A stretch of 64,000 nucleotides of DNA from Methylobacterium sp. J-068 (GTDB lineage Bacteria > Pseudomonadota > Alphaproteobacteria > Rhizobiales > Beijerinckiaceae), in contig NZ_JAKSXY010000125.1 in the NCBI RefSeq assembly GCF_022829445.1, positions 238,332-302,331 of the forward strand, read 5' to 3'. The notes beneath the pieces are model-generated. The model ran no database searches. It was not told the DNA's origin and worked only from the letters and a program-made list of their open reading frames with translations. Positions 32,915 to 41,454 of the stretch are shown piece by piece (position 1 is the stretch's first letter; each line of letters begins with the position of its first letter). Made by a program: the position numbers and the translations under genes.

Positions 32915-34228
32915 ATGGCCGCACGCCGATGGACGCCGATCGCCGGTGTCCTGGTTCTCATCGGGATTGGTCTGCTCGGGCTGGTTTCCGCCGCCGAGGC
33001 GCAGATGCGGGGGCATGGCGGGCCGGTGCGGGCCCTCGCGGTGGCGCCGGATGGCGGCCTGGCGATCTCCGGCTCCTTCGATCAGGCCGCCATCTTGTGG
33101 GCGGTCGAGACCGGCACCGCCCTGAGGGTGCTGCGCTTTCACGACGCGGCGGTGAACGCGGTCGCGGCCCTCGACGACGGCCGCTTCGCGACGGGATCCG
33201 AGGATGGGCGCGTCGCCCTGTGGCGCGCCGGGCAGCCGGAGCCCGAGCGGGTCTTCGCCGAGCATGGCGGCCCGGTCGCCGCGCTGGCCGTGTCGCCGGA
33301 CGGGCTGAGCCTCGCCTCCGCGTCGTGGGACGGGACGGCGCGCATCCGCCCGCTCGCGGGCGGTCCGGCGCGGGTGCTCGAAGGCCATCAGGGCAATGTC
33401 AACGCCGTGGCCTTCCTGCCCGATGGCCGCCCCGTCACGGCCGGTTACGATGCGACGGTCCGGATCTGGCCCGCGGCCGACGACGCGCGGGGCGCGCCCG
33501 TCGTACGCACCCTGCCCTCCGTCCTCAACGCCCTGGCGGTGTTCCGGGACGGCGAGATCGCGGCGGCGGGCGGCGACGCGGTCGTGCGGCTGCTGGCTCC
33601 CGATGGCCATGTGCGCGTCGCGGTGGATGTCGGCCCGAACCCGGTCGTCGCGCTCGCGCCCTCCCCCGACGGCACCCGGATCGCGGCCGCGACGGCGGGC
33701 GGCGCCGTGGCCATCATCGACCGCGCCGAGGGCCGGGTCCACCACCGTCTCGTCGGTCCAGGCCTGCCGGTCTGGTCCGTCGCCTGGCGGCCGAACGGGG
33801 CCGAACTCCTCACGGGGGGTGGTGACCACCTGATCCGGCGCTGGGACGCGCGGATCGGCACGCCGATCGGGCCCCTGGCGATGCCGCGCCCCGCCGATGC
33901 GCTGGCGGCCTATGGCGGCGACCGGGGCGCGGAGGTGTTCCGCGCCTGCGTGGCCTGCCACGCCCTGACGCCGGAGGATGGCCCGCGTGCCGGGCCGACG
34001 CTGGCGGGCATCATGGGCCGGCGGATCGCGACGGCGCCGGACTATCGCTATTCCGATGCCCTGAGGGGCATGGACATCGTCTGGGACATGCGGACCATCG
34101 CGCAGCTCTTCGCGATCGGCCCCGCCCGCTACACGCCCGGCACGCGGATGCCGGAACAGACCATCACCAGCGCGGAGGACCGGGAGGCCCTGGTGCGGTT
34201 CCTCGAGCGCGCGACGGCGGCGCGCTGA
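32915..34228 (+). CDS. WD40-repeat protein with C-terminal c-type cytochrome domain
   Basis: The protein has 437 residues. A signal/anchor helix (PIAGVLVLIGIGLLGLVSAAEAQ, split here as PIAGVLVLIGIG and LLGLVSAAEAQ) directs it to the periplasm. About seven WD40-like blades follow (GHGGPVRALAVAPDGG; HGGPVAALAVSPDG; GHQGNVNAVAFLPDG), then a class I cytochrome c domain with haem motif CVACH, PRAGPTLAGIMGRR and axial Met in PGTRMPEQ. It starts at 32915 (GAGG seven bases upstream); upstream in-frame ATGs would add an unlikely leader. Similar fusions accompany periplasmic oxidoreductases as electron acceptors. Given the adjacent formate dehydrogenase island, electron transfer from that enzyme is possible but not shown. 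Confidence 0.85.
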   Translation: MAARRWTPIAGVLVLIGIGLLGLVSAAEAQMRGHGGPVRALAVAPDGGLAISGSFDQAAILWAVETGTALRVLRFHDAAVNAVAALDDGRFATGSEDGRVALWRAGQPEPERVFAEHGGPVAALAVSPDGLSLASASWDGTARIRPLAGGPARVLEGHQGNVNAVAFLPDGRPVTAGYDATVRIWPAADDARGAPVVRTLPSVLNALAVFRDGEIAAAGGDAVVRLLAPDGHVRVAVDVGPNPVVALAPSPDGTRIAAATAGGAVAIIDRAEGRVHHRLVGPGLPVWSVAWRPNGAELLTGGGDHLIRRWDARIGTPIGPLAMPRPADALAAYGGDRGAEVFRACVACHALTPEDGPRAGPTLAGIMGRRIATAPDYRYSDALRGMDIVWDMRTIAQLFAIGPARYTPGTRMPEQTITSAEDREALVRFLERATAAR

Positions 34229-34237
34229 GGCGCGCCC

Positions 34238-34744
34238 TCAGAGCGTCAGCACCATGTAGCGCGCCCCCGCGCCGTAGCTCGCGAGCTTGGCCGCGATGGC
34301 CTCGGAGACCGTCGGCTCTTCGAAACCCATCGCCGCCCAGAACGCCGCCGATCCGTTCACCGCCACGAGGGCGACGGCGCGCAGGCCCGCCGCCCGCGCA
34401 TGCCCGACCAAGAGCCCGAGCCCGGCCCGCGCATGGCCGGCGCCGGACAGGGTCGGATGCACGCCGAGGTCGTTCAGGTAGATCGCGTCAGCCGGTTCGG
34501 CGCTCGCAGCGAGCGGCCGGTTCAGGCCTGGAATGCGGCCGAGCGGCCACGGATAGGCGATCGCGTAACCGCCGATGCGGTCGCTCTTATCCGCGAGGGT
34601 GAGACAGAGCGCGCCCGCGCGTGCGAGCCGCTCGGCGAAGCGCGCGGTCTCCTCGGGATGGTCGGGGAACAGGGTGTCGGCCAGGGGCACCACCCGGTCG
34701 AGGTCCTCCGCCCGCATGCCGCGCCAGAGCCAGCGGCCCGTCAT
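34238..34744 (-). CDS. GNAT family N-acetyltransferase
   Basis: The protein has 168 residues. It carries the GNAT core: an N-terminal helix (RAEDLDRVVPLADTLF), a beta strand with GGYAIAYPWPLG, and the acetyl-CoA loop region LGVHPTLSGAGHARAGLGLL followed by VNGSAAFWAAMGFEEP. The substrate is unknown. The ATG at 34744 overlaps the stop of the iron-sulfur protein gene by four bases (ATGA), so it is translated with that gene. It could acetylate a maturation partner of formate dehydrogenase, but nothing in the sequence specifies this. It is convergent with the WD40-cytochrome gene. Confidence 0.83.
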   Translation of the reverse strand: MTGRWLWRGMRAEDLDRVVPLADTLFPDHPEETARFAERLARAGALCLTLADKSDRIGGYAIAYPWPLGRIPGLNRPLAASAEPADAIYLNDLGVHPTLSGAGHARAGLGLLVGHARAAGLRAVALVAVNGSAAFWAAMGFEEPTVSEAIAAKLASYGAGARYMVLTL

Positions 34745-36789
34745 TCGCCTTGGGACGCCTCGCCGGCTGCCGTGCGCTCGCGCAGGTAGTCTTCCGTGGT
34801 GCGCGGCTTGTCGCGCATCGGCCCGGCATGCGGGTCGAAGCCCTGGTTGACCGCGACCTCGACCCGGCAATCCTCGCACATCATCAGCGCCCGGACCCGG
34901 GCCTCGCCGGCCGGGCCGGTGAACATCCAGTGCCGGTCACGCAGCTTCTCGACCACGCGCTCGATGGTGCTGCGGGTGCCGAAGGGCTTGGCGCAGGTGA
35001 GGCAGGCGAAGGGCTCCTCCTCCTTCACCACCCGCCGGGTCGCCTTCCAGGCCTCGAAATCGACGCCCGGCATCAGATCGATCACGTTCTCCGGACAGGT
35101 GTTGGCGCAGAGCCCGCACTGCACGCAGAGACTCTCCTCGAAGCCGAGGAAGGGGCGCTCCGCACTGTCCGACAGGGCGTGCGTCGGGCAGGCGCCGACG
35201 CAGGCGAGACAGAGCGTGCAATCCTCGGTGCGGAAGGTCAGGCCGCCGAAGGGCGCGCCGGCGGCGAGTGCGATGCGGGCCACCGGCCTGGGGGCCGCCG
35301 CGTGCATCTCGTTGATGGCGAAGCGCAGCACCTCGCGCTTGCCGCCGACCGGCATGAACCGGGCGGGAAGCGCCGCCGCCGTTCCCGGCGCGAAGGCCGC
35401 GAGCGCCGCGCCGAGGGCATCCGGATCGTCGGTCTCGATCAGCGAGACCACAGCGGCGCCGGCCGGGCCGCCGTAGCCGAGGCCCTGCGCCAGGGTGTCG
35501 CCGAGGTCGGCGGCCCGGCGCAGGCTCTCGAGATCGTGCTTCGGCCGGGCGCGCGCCAGGATCCGCACCCCGGTGGCCCCGTAGGCGAAGAGGGCCGCGA
35601 AGGCCTCCGGGCCGAGCTGCGTGACCTCGTTGACCCGCACCGGCAGGACGTGGGCGGGCAGGCCGTCCCCGTGGCGCGCGAGGGCGTCGATCAGCGGCTC
35701 GCCGTGGTCGCCGTCATGGAACAGGATCGTGGCCTCGCGCCCGCCGGCCGCCCCATAGGCGAGCATCAGGGTCCTGAGGCGGCGCATCAGGGCATCCGCC
35801 GGGGGCAGCGTGTAGGCGGCCGCGCCCGTCGGGCAGACGGAGGCACAGTTGCCGCAGCCGGCGCAGATGTGGGGGTCGATCGCTACGCTGTCGCCGGCGG
35901 GCGTGATCGCGCCGGTGGGGCAGACGTCGAGGCAGCGGGTGCAGCCGATGATGCGGGAGCGGGAATGCGCGCACAGATCGGCGTGGACATCGATGAAGCG
36001 CGTCTTGTCGAAGGTTCCGACAAGATGGGATGCCTGCGCGATCGCCCGCTCGACGGCCCCCGGATCGCGCGGGTCGGCGCGCAGGTAGCCGAGGCGCGCC
36101 TCGTGGGCCGGGAACAGGGCGGTGCCGCCCGTGACGTCGACGACGATGTCGCAGGTCGAGGTCGCGCCGTTCCGCCCGGGGCCGAACGCGAGCCGCGTGC
36201 GGGACGAGGGCGCGGGCAACGCATAGTCGTCGATGCGCAGATCGAACGCGCCGAGCCGCCCCCGGGCGCTCGCGATGGTGCCCTTCACTACGGGAAAGTC
36301 GTTGCGCTGCGGCGGCTCGACGGCCTCCGATCCGGTCAGCAGCACGGTGACGTCGAGGTGCTCGGCCAAGCGCCGGCCGGCCTCGATGGCGGTATCGTCG
36401 CGGCCATAGACCAGCGCCACGCCCCCGCTCTCGATCGGCACCGTGGCGGCGTCCGGCAGCGGCTCGGCGCAGGCGGCGATCAGAGCGGCCATCTTCGGTC
36501 CGGCGGCCATCGCCTCCGAAGACCATCCGGCGGTCTCGCGGATCTTGGCGTAGCTCACGCGTTCGTCGGCGCCGAGATCCGAGGCCACCTCGTCGAAGAG
36601 CGGTGATTGCAGGGTGCAGGAGACGGTGACCGGGGCGCCCGTGCCCAGGGCCTCGCGGAACCGGTCGAGCTCGCGGCCGCAGAGCTGGTCAGCCGTCTTC
36701 ACCCGTCCCGCGCAACCGCGCCCGATGATGTCGGCATCGACCGGCATCGTCTTCTCGCAGGAACAGGCGAACACGATACGGTCGGACAC
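34741..36789 (-). CDS. Multi-cluster 4Fe-4S ferredoxin-type protein of the formate dehydrogenase region
   Basis: The protein has 682 residues and no signal peptide, so it is cytoplasmic. Four ferredoxin motifs are visible in two pairs: CTRCLDVCP and CAGCGNCASVCP near residues 283-330, and CTLCLACVGACP and CVQCGLCANTCP near 545-595. Extra paired cysteines lie at the start (CSC, CAG) and end (CLTCAKPF, CEDCR). Between the pairs is a MvhD/HdrA-like segment (PVRVNEVTQLGPEAFAALFAYGATGVRI). This large protein regularly accompanies DUF3305/DUF3306 formate dehydrogenase loci; its reaction is unknown. It is divergent from the ligase-like gene; the 227-bp gap has CTATATACT at 36865-36873 as a possible -10 region. 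Confidence 0.85.
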   Translation of the reverse strand: MSDRIVFACSCEKTMPVDADIIGRGCAGRVKTADQLCGRELDRFREALGTGAPVTVSCTLQSPLFDEVASDLGADERVSYAKIRETAGWSSEAMAAGPKMAALIAACAEPLPDAATVPIESGGVALVYGRDDTAIEAGRRLAEHLDVTVLLTGSEAVEPPQRNDFPVVKGTIASARGRLGAFDLRIDDYALPAPSSRTRLAFGPGRNGATSTCDIVVDVTGGTALFPAHEARLGYLRADPRDPGAVERAIAQASHLVGTFDKTRFIDVHADLCAHSRSRIIGCTRCLDVCPTGAITPAGDSVAIDPHICAGCGNCASVCPTGAAAYTLPPADALMRRLRTLMLAYGAAGGREATILFHDGDHGEPLIDALARHGDGLPAHVLPVRVNEVTQLGPEAFAALFAYGATGVRILARARPKHDLESLRRAADLGDTLAQGLGYGGPAGAAVVSLIETDDPDALGAALAAFAPGTAAALPARFMPVGGKREVLRFAINEMHAAAPRPVARIALAAGAPFGGLTFRTEDCTLCLACVGACPTHALSDSAERPFLGFEESLCVQCGLCANTCPENVIDLMPGVDFEAWKATRRVVKEEEPFACLTCAKPFGTRSTIERVVEKLRDRHWMFTGPAGEARVRALMMCEDCRVEVAVNQGFDPHAGPMRDKPRTTEDYLRERTAAGEASQGE

Positions 36790-37016
36790 GTGAGGGGAGA
36801 CCTTGGGAGCGGGGAAACGGATCGCGCGGTGGCGGAGACGCCCCTTCGCGGGACCATTCGTATCCTATATACTCGAAGCGTTCAAAACTACGGTCCGCCG
36901 CAGACGTGCGCGCTTCGGCCCTACGCCGTCCCCTTGCGGCCCGGCCCCGCGCGGGACATCTGCGTCCGGCGCTTAACCCCAGTGGTCCTCCGATCAGGAT
37001 GCGATCTTTCGAACAC

Positions 37017-37760
37017 ATGCCTCCGATCACCGCCGAGCCCGCTCCGGGCCCCCTCGCCCTGCCGCCGGCCTTCACGGCGATCGTGCTGGCGCCGCCCGCC
37101 GATGCCGTCTCGAACGCCGTGGCCATCGCGCGGCGCGACGGCCCGGAGGCGGCGGGCACGCTGGTGCTGGTCGACCGGGCGGACGTGCTCGACCTCGCCG
37201 TGGTGCTCGCGCCCGAGGAGCCCCTCGCCTCGGCCCGGCGCGCCTTCCTCGCGGGAATGAGCGCGCTCGCGGACGCGGTCGGGGCGCATGGACCGCCGGA
37301 AATGCCCCTCACCTTCGTCTGGCCCGACGGGCTGACGTTCGACGGGGCCCGTCTCGGCGGCGGACGCCTGGTCTGGCCGGAGGATTGCGCGGAGGACGAG
37401 GTCCCGGATTGGCTGGTGTTCTCCGGCATGCTCATCGTCTCGAAGACCGGGGCCGGCGATCCCGGCCTGACCCCCGACTCGACGGCGCTGGACGAGGAGG
37501 GTTTCCCCGCCGGCATCCGGCCGCTGCTCGTGGAGAGCTTCGCCCGCAACCTCATCCGGGCCTTCGACTTGTGGGCGGAGGACGGCTTCCCGGCCCTCGC
37601 CGCGCACTACCTCGCGCACCTGCCGACCCCTCGCGGCGTCGCGGCGCGGATCGATGCGCGGGGTGACGTGGTCCTCGGAGAGACCGAGCGCTGGCCGCTT
37701 GCCTCCCTCCTGCGCGAGGCGGCATGGCGCGATCCCGAGACCGGGACGGTGCGGCTGTGA
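37017..37760 (+). CDS. Biotin/lipoate-protein ligase-like protein of the formate dehydrogenase region
   Basis: The protein has 247 residues from the ATG at 37017 (another ATG at 36999 would add six). It shows the biotin/lipoate-ligase-like fold: the LVDRADVLDLAVVLAPEEPL strand, then PLTFVWPDGLTFDGARLGGGRLVW, where a true ligase has its RR(x)GGGAVYHD-type site. The lysine and arginine residues needed for adenylation are not evident, so enzymatic ligation is doubtful. The C-terminal DUF4444-like tail reads RGVAARIDARGDVVLGETERWPLASLL. First gene of a block that runs to fdhC; the stop overlaps the next GTG start by four bases. Role in formate dehydrogenase maturation is inferred from gene order. 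Confidence 0.75.
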   Translation: MPPITAEPAPGPLALPPAFTAIVLAPPADAVSNAVAIARRDGPEAAGTLVLVDRADVLDLAVVLAPEEPLASARRAFLAGMSALADAVGAHGPPEMPLTFVWPDGLTFDGARLGGGRLVWPEDCAEDEVPDWLVFSGMLIVSKTGAGDPGLTPDSTALDEEGFPAGIRPLLVESFARNLIRAFDLWAEDGFPALAAHYLAHLPTPRGVAARIDARGDVVLGETERWPLASLLREAAWRDPETGTVRL

Positions 37761-38326
37761 GCGCCCTGAAGCTGCCGCGCACCCTGCGGCTCGACGCCTC
37801 CGACACCTTCGTCTTCGCCAACCCGGCCGAACCCGGCGAATGGGCCGTGACCGGCTCGTTCCTGTTCTGGGACCGGGATCTCGACGCCCTGGACGGCAAG
37901 GCGCGGGTCGCCTTCCGCTCCGGTTTCGTCGGCGTGACGTCGCTCGGATTCGCGACGCTGGTGGTGGTGAGCGAGGCGACGGAGATCGAACGGGACGCCG
38001 CCGTGGAGGATCTGGCCCGCCATATCCAGGAGCGCCTCGGCGCGCCGGATCGCGCGACGGCGCGCCTGGCGGCGCGCGAGGAAGTGGATTTCGCGGCCTC
38101 GCTCTGCAACCTGCCCCTCGGCAGCGTCGTGGCGATGCATCGCACCACCCGGAACGGCGAGATCGCGGAAGACTTCCGAACCTTGAACCGGCGCGATTCC
38201 GGTTCGCCCGGCGCCGACCGGCTGCACGCCCATGCCCGCGCCTTCCACATCGTCGAGACCGACGAGGCGGAGCCCGAGGAACGGGCCGACCTCATCGGCC
38301 TCGCGCGCAATCGTCCAGGAGCCTGA
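37757..38326 (+). CDS. DUF6505 family protein
   Basis: The protein has 189 residues from a GTG at 37757 that overlaps the previous stop (GTGA). The sequence begins with LKLPRTLRLDASDTFVFANPAEPGEWAV and has a conserved-looking VAFRSGFVGVTSLGFATLVVVSEAT. This arrangement is common to the uncharacterised DUF6505 proteins beside formate dehydrogenase genes. It is soluble, with an acidic C-terminus. No catalytic motif is seen. The position between the ligase-like gene and DUF6352 is the family's standard order. Confidence 0.75.
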   Translation: MSALKLPRTLRLDASDTFVFANPAEPGEWAVTGSFLFWDRDLDALDGKARVAFRSGFVGVTSLGFATLVVVSEATEIERDAAVEDLARHIQERLGAPDRATARLAAREEVDFAASLCNLPLGSVVAMHRTTRNGEIAEDFRTLNRRDSGSPGADRLHAHARAFHIVETDEAEPEERADLIGLARNRPGA

Positions 38327-38360
38327 CCATGCGCATCCCGAGTACCGGGCACCCGGCGGA

Positions 38361-39371
38361 ATGACCGAGTTCTGGGTCTCCAGCGGGCATCACCTCACCC
38401 AGCGCACCGAGGGGGGCGGTCTCGCGGTCACCGATGCGCTGATCCTCGCCTATCTGGCGCGGCCGGAACTCGTGCCGCCGGAGGAGGCCTGCGATGCCGA
38501 GCGCGCCCTTTACGCGAGCCTGCGCGCCGCGCCGCGCCGGGTCGTTCCGCCCGAAGCGGTCGGCGCCATCGCGGATGCCGACGCCCGCGAAAACTGGGAG
38601 GTGCTGCTGGCGTTCCGCGACCGGCTACTGGCGGCGCGATCCATCGAGGCGGCCTATCTGGACCTGGTGCGCGGCGGGTTGCGGGGCACGCCCTCCCTGT
38701 TCCTCAATCAGCTCGTCCATCTCATCCTGCGCAACGCGCTCGATGGGTGCGACGACCCCTTCGTGCTGCGCGCGGCGGAGCTGTTCTTCCGGCCCCAGAG
38801 GGTCAGCCGCCTCGACGGCGCGGTGCTGCTGGCGGATTCCGAGGTGATCGAGGCGCGCGAGGGCAGCGCGCCGCTCTCACCGCTGGTGTCGATGCTGGGC
38901 AAGGACGCCGCCAACGAACTCGACATCCTCAACGACGAGAATGCCTGGAGCTATTGGAGCCGCTCCGACGCCTTCTCGATGGCGCTGAACCTCGGCTCCA
39001 GCGCCCGGAGCCGGGATGGCCTGGCGCGCGTCATCGAGGCCTTCCTGCGCCACCTCCTCAACGTGGATGTGCGCGTCGAGCCGCTGGAACGACTGGAGGA
39101 TCCCGACTGGCGCTGGTTCGTCGGCCTCGACGCGGAGGCAACCCGGATCGGCAACGCGCTCTGGCGCGGTGAGGCCGTCGCGGCCGCCGATCGGGCGCGG
39201 GTCATCGCGATCTTCCGCCTGACCTTCGCGGAGACGACGATCGTCGACGAACTCGTCGGCGACCGGCCCGTCTATCTCCTGCTCGCCGCGACATCCGCCA
39301 ACCTCGTGACGCTGAAGCCGCAGAACCTGATCGCCGGATTGCCCCTGAGGGGCGTTCCACCCGTTTCCTGA
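38361..39371 (+). CDS. DUF6352 family protein
   Basis: The protein has 336 residues from the ATG at 38361 with MTEFWVSSGHHLTQRTEGGG as the opening. It is mostly helical and soluble; landmarks are LLAFRDRLLAARSIEAAYL, FLNQLVHLILRNALDG, NDENAWSYWSRSDAFSMALN and the C-terminal NLVTLKPQNLIAGLPL. No cysteine cluster, nucleotide loop or signal peptide is seen. Known only as a conserved neighbour of formate dehydrogenase operons; I cannot assign a reaction. It is 34 bp after DUF6505 and 28 bp before DUF3305, in one transcription unit. Confidence 0.75.
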   Translation: MTEFWVSSGHHLTQRTEGGGLAVTDALILAYLARPELVPPEEACDAERALYASLRAAPRRVVPPEAVGAIADADARENWEVLLAFRDRLLAARSIEAAYLDLVRGGLRGTPSLFLNQLVHLILRNALDGCDDPFVLRAAELFFRPQRVSRLDGAVLLADSEVIEAREGSAPLSPLVSMLGKDAANELDILNDENAWSYWSRSDAFSMALNLGSSARSRDGLARVIEAFLRHLLNVDVRVEPLERLEDPDWRWFVGLDAEATRIGNALWRGEAVAAADRARVIAIFRLTFAETTIVDELVGDRPVYLLLAATSANLVTLKPQNLIAGLPLRGVPPVS

Positions 39372-39399
39372 GACTTCAGAACGGCGCGCCGGCACGGCG

Positions 39400-39924
39400 A
39401 TGCCGCATGCCGAGGACCTGGCGATGCCCGAGAACCATTTCGAGGTCGGAATCCTGGTGGCCCGCCGTCGCCTGCGCGGGCCGTGGGCGAGCCATGCCTG
39501 GATGCCGGTCGCCGCCCTTCCGGCGGCTCCCCCAGTGGCGAACTGGACCAAGCTGACGGAGACGGACGAGGAAACGGTGTTCTACGCCGGCGCCTTCGAC
39601 GTGCTGCTTCACCCGGCCGAGACCGCGCATTACCGCGACAACCTCGTCTCGGGCCGCCCCTCCCTCTGGGTCGCGCTGCGCAAGCTCGCGGAGGACGCCT
39701 ACGAGGTCGCGGCGGTCACCGCCGATCCTTACGAGGGCGAGTCCATGGCGGAAGGCATCGGCGAGATCGTCGAGGCCGTGCCGATGCCGGCCGAGTCCCA
39801 GGCCGTCCTGCTGGCCTTCTTCGAAGCCTTCCACGTCGAGCGGAAATTCGAGAAGCGCAAGCGCGACCGCGCCGATCCGGAGGCCCTGGCTCGCGGTGGA
39901 TCCAACCGGGGGCAAGGGGAATGA
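39400..39924 (+). CDS. DUF3305 family protein
   Basis: The protein has 174 residues (166 if the ATG at 39424 is used). The family pattern is present: VGILVARRRLRGPWASHAWMP, then TVFYAGAFDVLLHPAETAHYRDNL and PSLWVALR. The C-terminal part is Lys/Arg-rich (VERKFEKRKRDRADP). DUF3305 proteins are always near formate dehydrogenase genes as far as I recall, without known biochemistry. The TGA overlaps the DUF3306 ATG (ATGA at 39921-39924), so the two are probably partners. Confidence 0.85.
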   Translation: MPHAEDLAMPENHFEVGILVARRRLRGPWASHAWMPVAALPAAPPVANWTKLTETDEETVFYAGAFDVLLHPAETAHYRDNLVSGRPSLWVALRKLAEDAYEVAAVTADPYEGESMAEGIGEIVEAVPMPAESQAVLLAFFEAFHVERKFEKRKRDRADPEALARGGSNRGQGE

Positions 39925-40613
39925 GCGACGGAATCCTCTCGCGCTGGGCCCGGCGCAAGCAGGCGGCGCGCGCTGCCGAGCGCGAGGCACGCGCAGACGT
40001 GCTCCCGCCGGACACGCCGCCGGGCCCTGCCGCCGAGGCGGCGCCCGAATCCCTCGAGGCAGCCCAAGAGTCTCCCGAGGTGGCGGGCGCCCTCGCCGAG
40101 GCGATCGCGCGCCTGCCGAAGCTGGAGGACCTGACGGCGCAGACCGACCTAGCTCCGTTCCTGAGGGCCGGCATTCCGTCCGCCCTGCGCAACGCCGCGC
40201 TCCGGAGGATGTGGTCCGTCGATCCCGGCATCCGCGACTTCGTGAGCGAGGCCCGCGAATACGCCTACGACTGGAACACGCCCGGTGGCGTCCCCGGGCT
40301 CGGGCCGATGCTCCCCACCGACGATATCGGGGCGATGGTGGAGCGCGTGATGAGGGGCCACGCACCCGAGGCGAAGAGGTCCGAGACGGCTGCGAAAGTC
40401 CCGATGCCCGCGTCCGAGACCGATGAGACCACCACACCCGAGGTCGCGGCCGTGACGCCCGAAGACGCGACCGTCCCCCCCGAGGACGCGCCGGAGGCGC
40501 TGGCTCACGTCGAACCCCCGGTTTCTATTCCGCCGACGAACGCCGTGCGCGAGTTTCAATCGCCGACGATTGTCTCTCGCCTGCGACGCCATGGCGGGGC
40601 GATGCCGAGCTGA
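39921..40613 (+). CDS. DUF3306 family protein
   Basis: The protein has 230 residues. The N-terminal SDGILSRWARRKQAAR box and the central LPKLEDLTAQTDLAPFLRAGIP ... LRRMWSVDPGIRDFV segment are the DUF3306 signature. The remainder is long, Pro/Glu/Thr-rich and probably disordered (residues about 150-215). No signal peptide. It follows DUF3305 by an ATGA overlap with GGGGA just upstream. It probably acts with DUF3305 in assembly or regulation of formate dehydrogenase; this is context only. Confidence 0.85.
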   Translation: MSDGILSRWARRKQAARAAEREARADVLPPDTPPGPAAEAAPESLEAAQESPEVAGALAEAIARLPKLEDLTAQTDLAPFLRAGIPSALRNAALRRMWSVDPGIRDFVSEAREYAYDWNTPGGVPGLGPMLPTDDIGAMVERVMRGHAPEAKRSETAAKVPMPASETDETTTPEVAAVTPEDATVPPEDAPEALAHVEPPVSIPPTNAVREFQSPTIVSRLRRHGGAMPS

Positions 40614-40673
40614 ATCGAAAAATCCCGATTGCGGCAGGGCCAAACGCTTTTTATTACAGATACAAACTAGCCG

Positions 40674-40688
40674 GTTCTCATCGAGAAC
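40674..40688. promoter_or_regulatory. Palindrome upstream of the torD-fdh genes
   Basis: GTTCTC (40674-40679) and GAGAAC (40683-40688) are perfect arms around ATC. It lies 30 bp before the torD start in the 105-bp gap that follows DUF3306; the gap also has an AT-rich stretch (TTTTTATTACAGATACAAAC) that could be a promoter. An operator or a second promoter for the structural genes is plausible. Confidence 0.4.
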
Positions 40689-40718
40689 GGTGCGCAGCGG
40701 ATCGGGTCGAGGAGTCGG

Positions 40719-41384
40719 ATGCGTTCCGTGTCGCCGTTCATCGAGATCTCGGCCACGAGCGGCGCCGACCTACCCGCCGCGATCACCCGAAACGCATTGG
40801 CCAACGTGAGCTCGGACGACGTCGATCAACTTCGTGCCCAGCAATACGACCTGCTCGCCGTCCTGCTGGGCCGCGCGCCGGACGATCGGCTGCTCGCGGT
40901 CCTCGCAGACCTGACGGGGGGCGACAGCGTGCTCGGCCGCGAGGTCGCGTCCCTCGGGACGGAGGCCGCCGCCACCACGCGGGAAGCTGCCGAACGCGAG
41001 TATTTCGCGCTCTTCGTGGGCGTCGGACGCGGTGAATTGTTGCCCTACGCCTCCTATTACCTGACCGGCTTCCTGAACGAGCGCCCTCTCGCCCGCGTGC
41101 GCGAGGACCTCGCCGCCCTGGGAATCGAGCGGGACGAGGCGATGACCGAACCGGAGGATCACCTCGCCATTCTCCTCGACGTGATGGCGGGGCTCGCGGC
41201 GGGGCGTTTCGAGGCCGAGGCCGGGGCCGAACGGGCGTTCTTCCTGCGCCACGTGGCGCCGTGGGCGGGGCGCTTCTTCGCGGATCTGGAGCGCGCGAAG
41301 GCGGCGCGCTTCTACCGCACCGTGGGGGCCCTCGGCCGCGCCTTCCTAGAGGTCGAGGCCGCGGCTTTCGCGATGGATGCCTGA
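40719..41384 (+). CDS. TorD/DmsD-family molybdoenzyme chaperone for formate dehydrogenase
   Basis: The protein has 221 residues, all-helical. Landmarks are QQYDLLAVLLGRAP, EREYFALFVGVGRGELLPYASYYLTGFLNERPL and EPEDHLAILLDVM (the E-P-D-H motif of TorD-like chaperones). Such proteins bind the Tat signal and apo-form of the catalytic subunit in the cytoplasm and hold back export until cofactor is inserted. GAGGAG lies four bases before the ATG at 40719. Directly upstream of the Tat-signal protein and fdhA, so FdhA (and perhaps the small Tat protein) is the likely client. Confidence 0.87.
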   Translation: MRSVSPFIEISATSGADLPAAITRNALANVSSDDVDQLRAQQYDLLAVLLGRAPDDRLLAVLADLTGGDSVLGREVASLGTEAAATTREAAEREYFALFVGVGRGELLPYASYYLTGFLNERPLARVREDLAALGIERDEAMTEPEDHLAILLDVMAGLAAGRFEAEAGAERAFFLRHVAPWAGRFFADLERAKAARFYRTVGALGRAFLEVEAAAFAMDA

Positions 41385-41454
41385 ACGGGCATCCGGACAC
41401 AGTGGATCGAGGCGCCCGATCCTTCGGGCGGGCGCCGGTTGAGGAGTGGCGACG

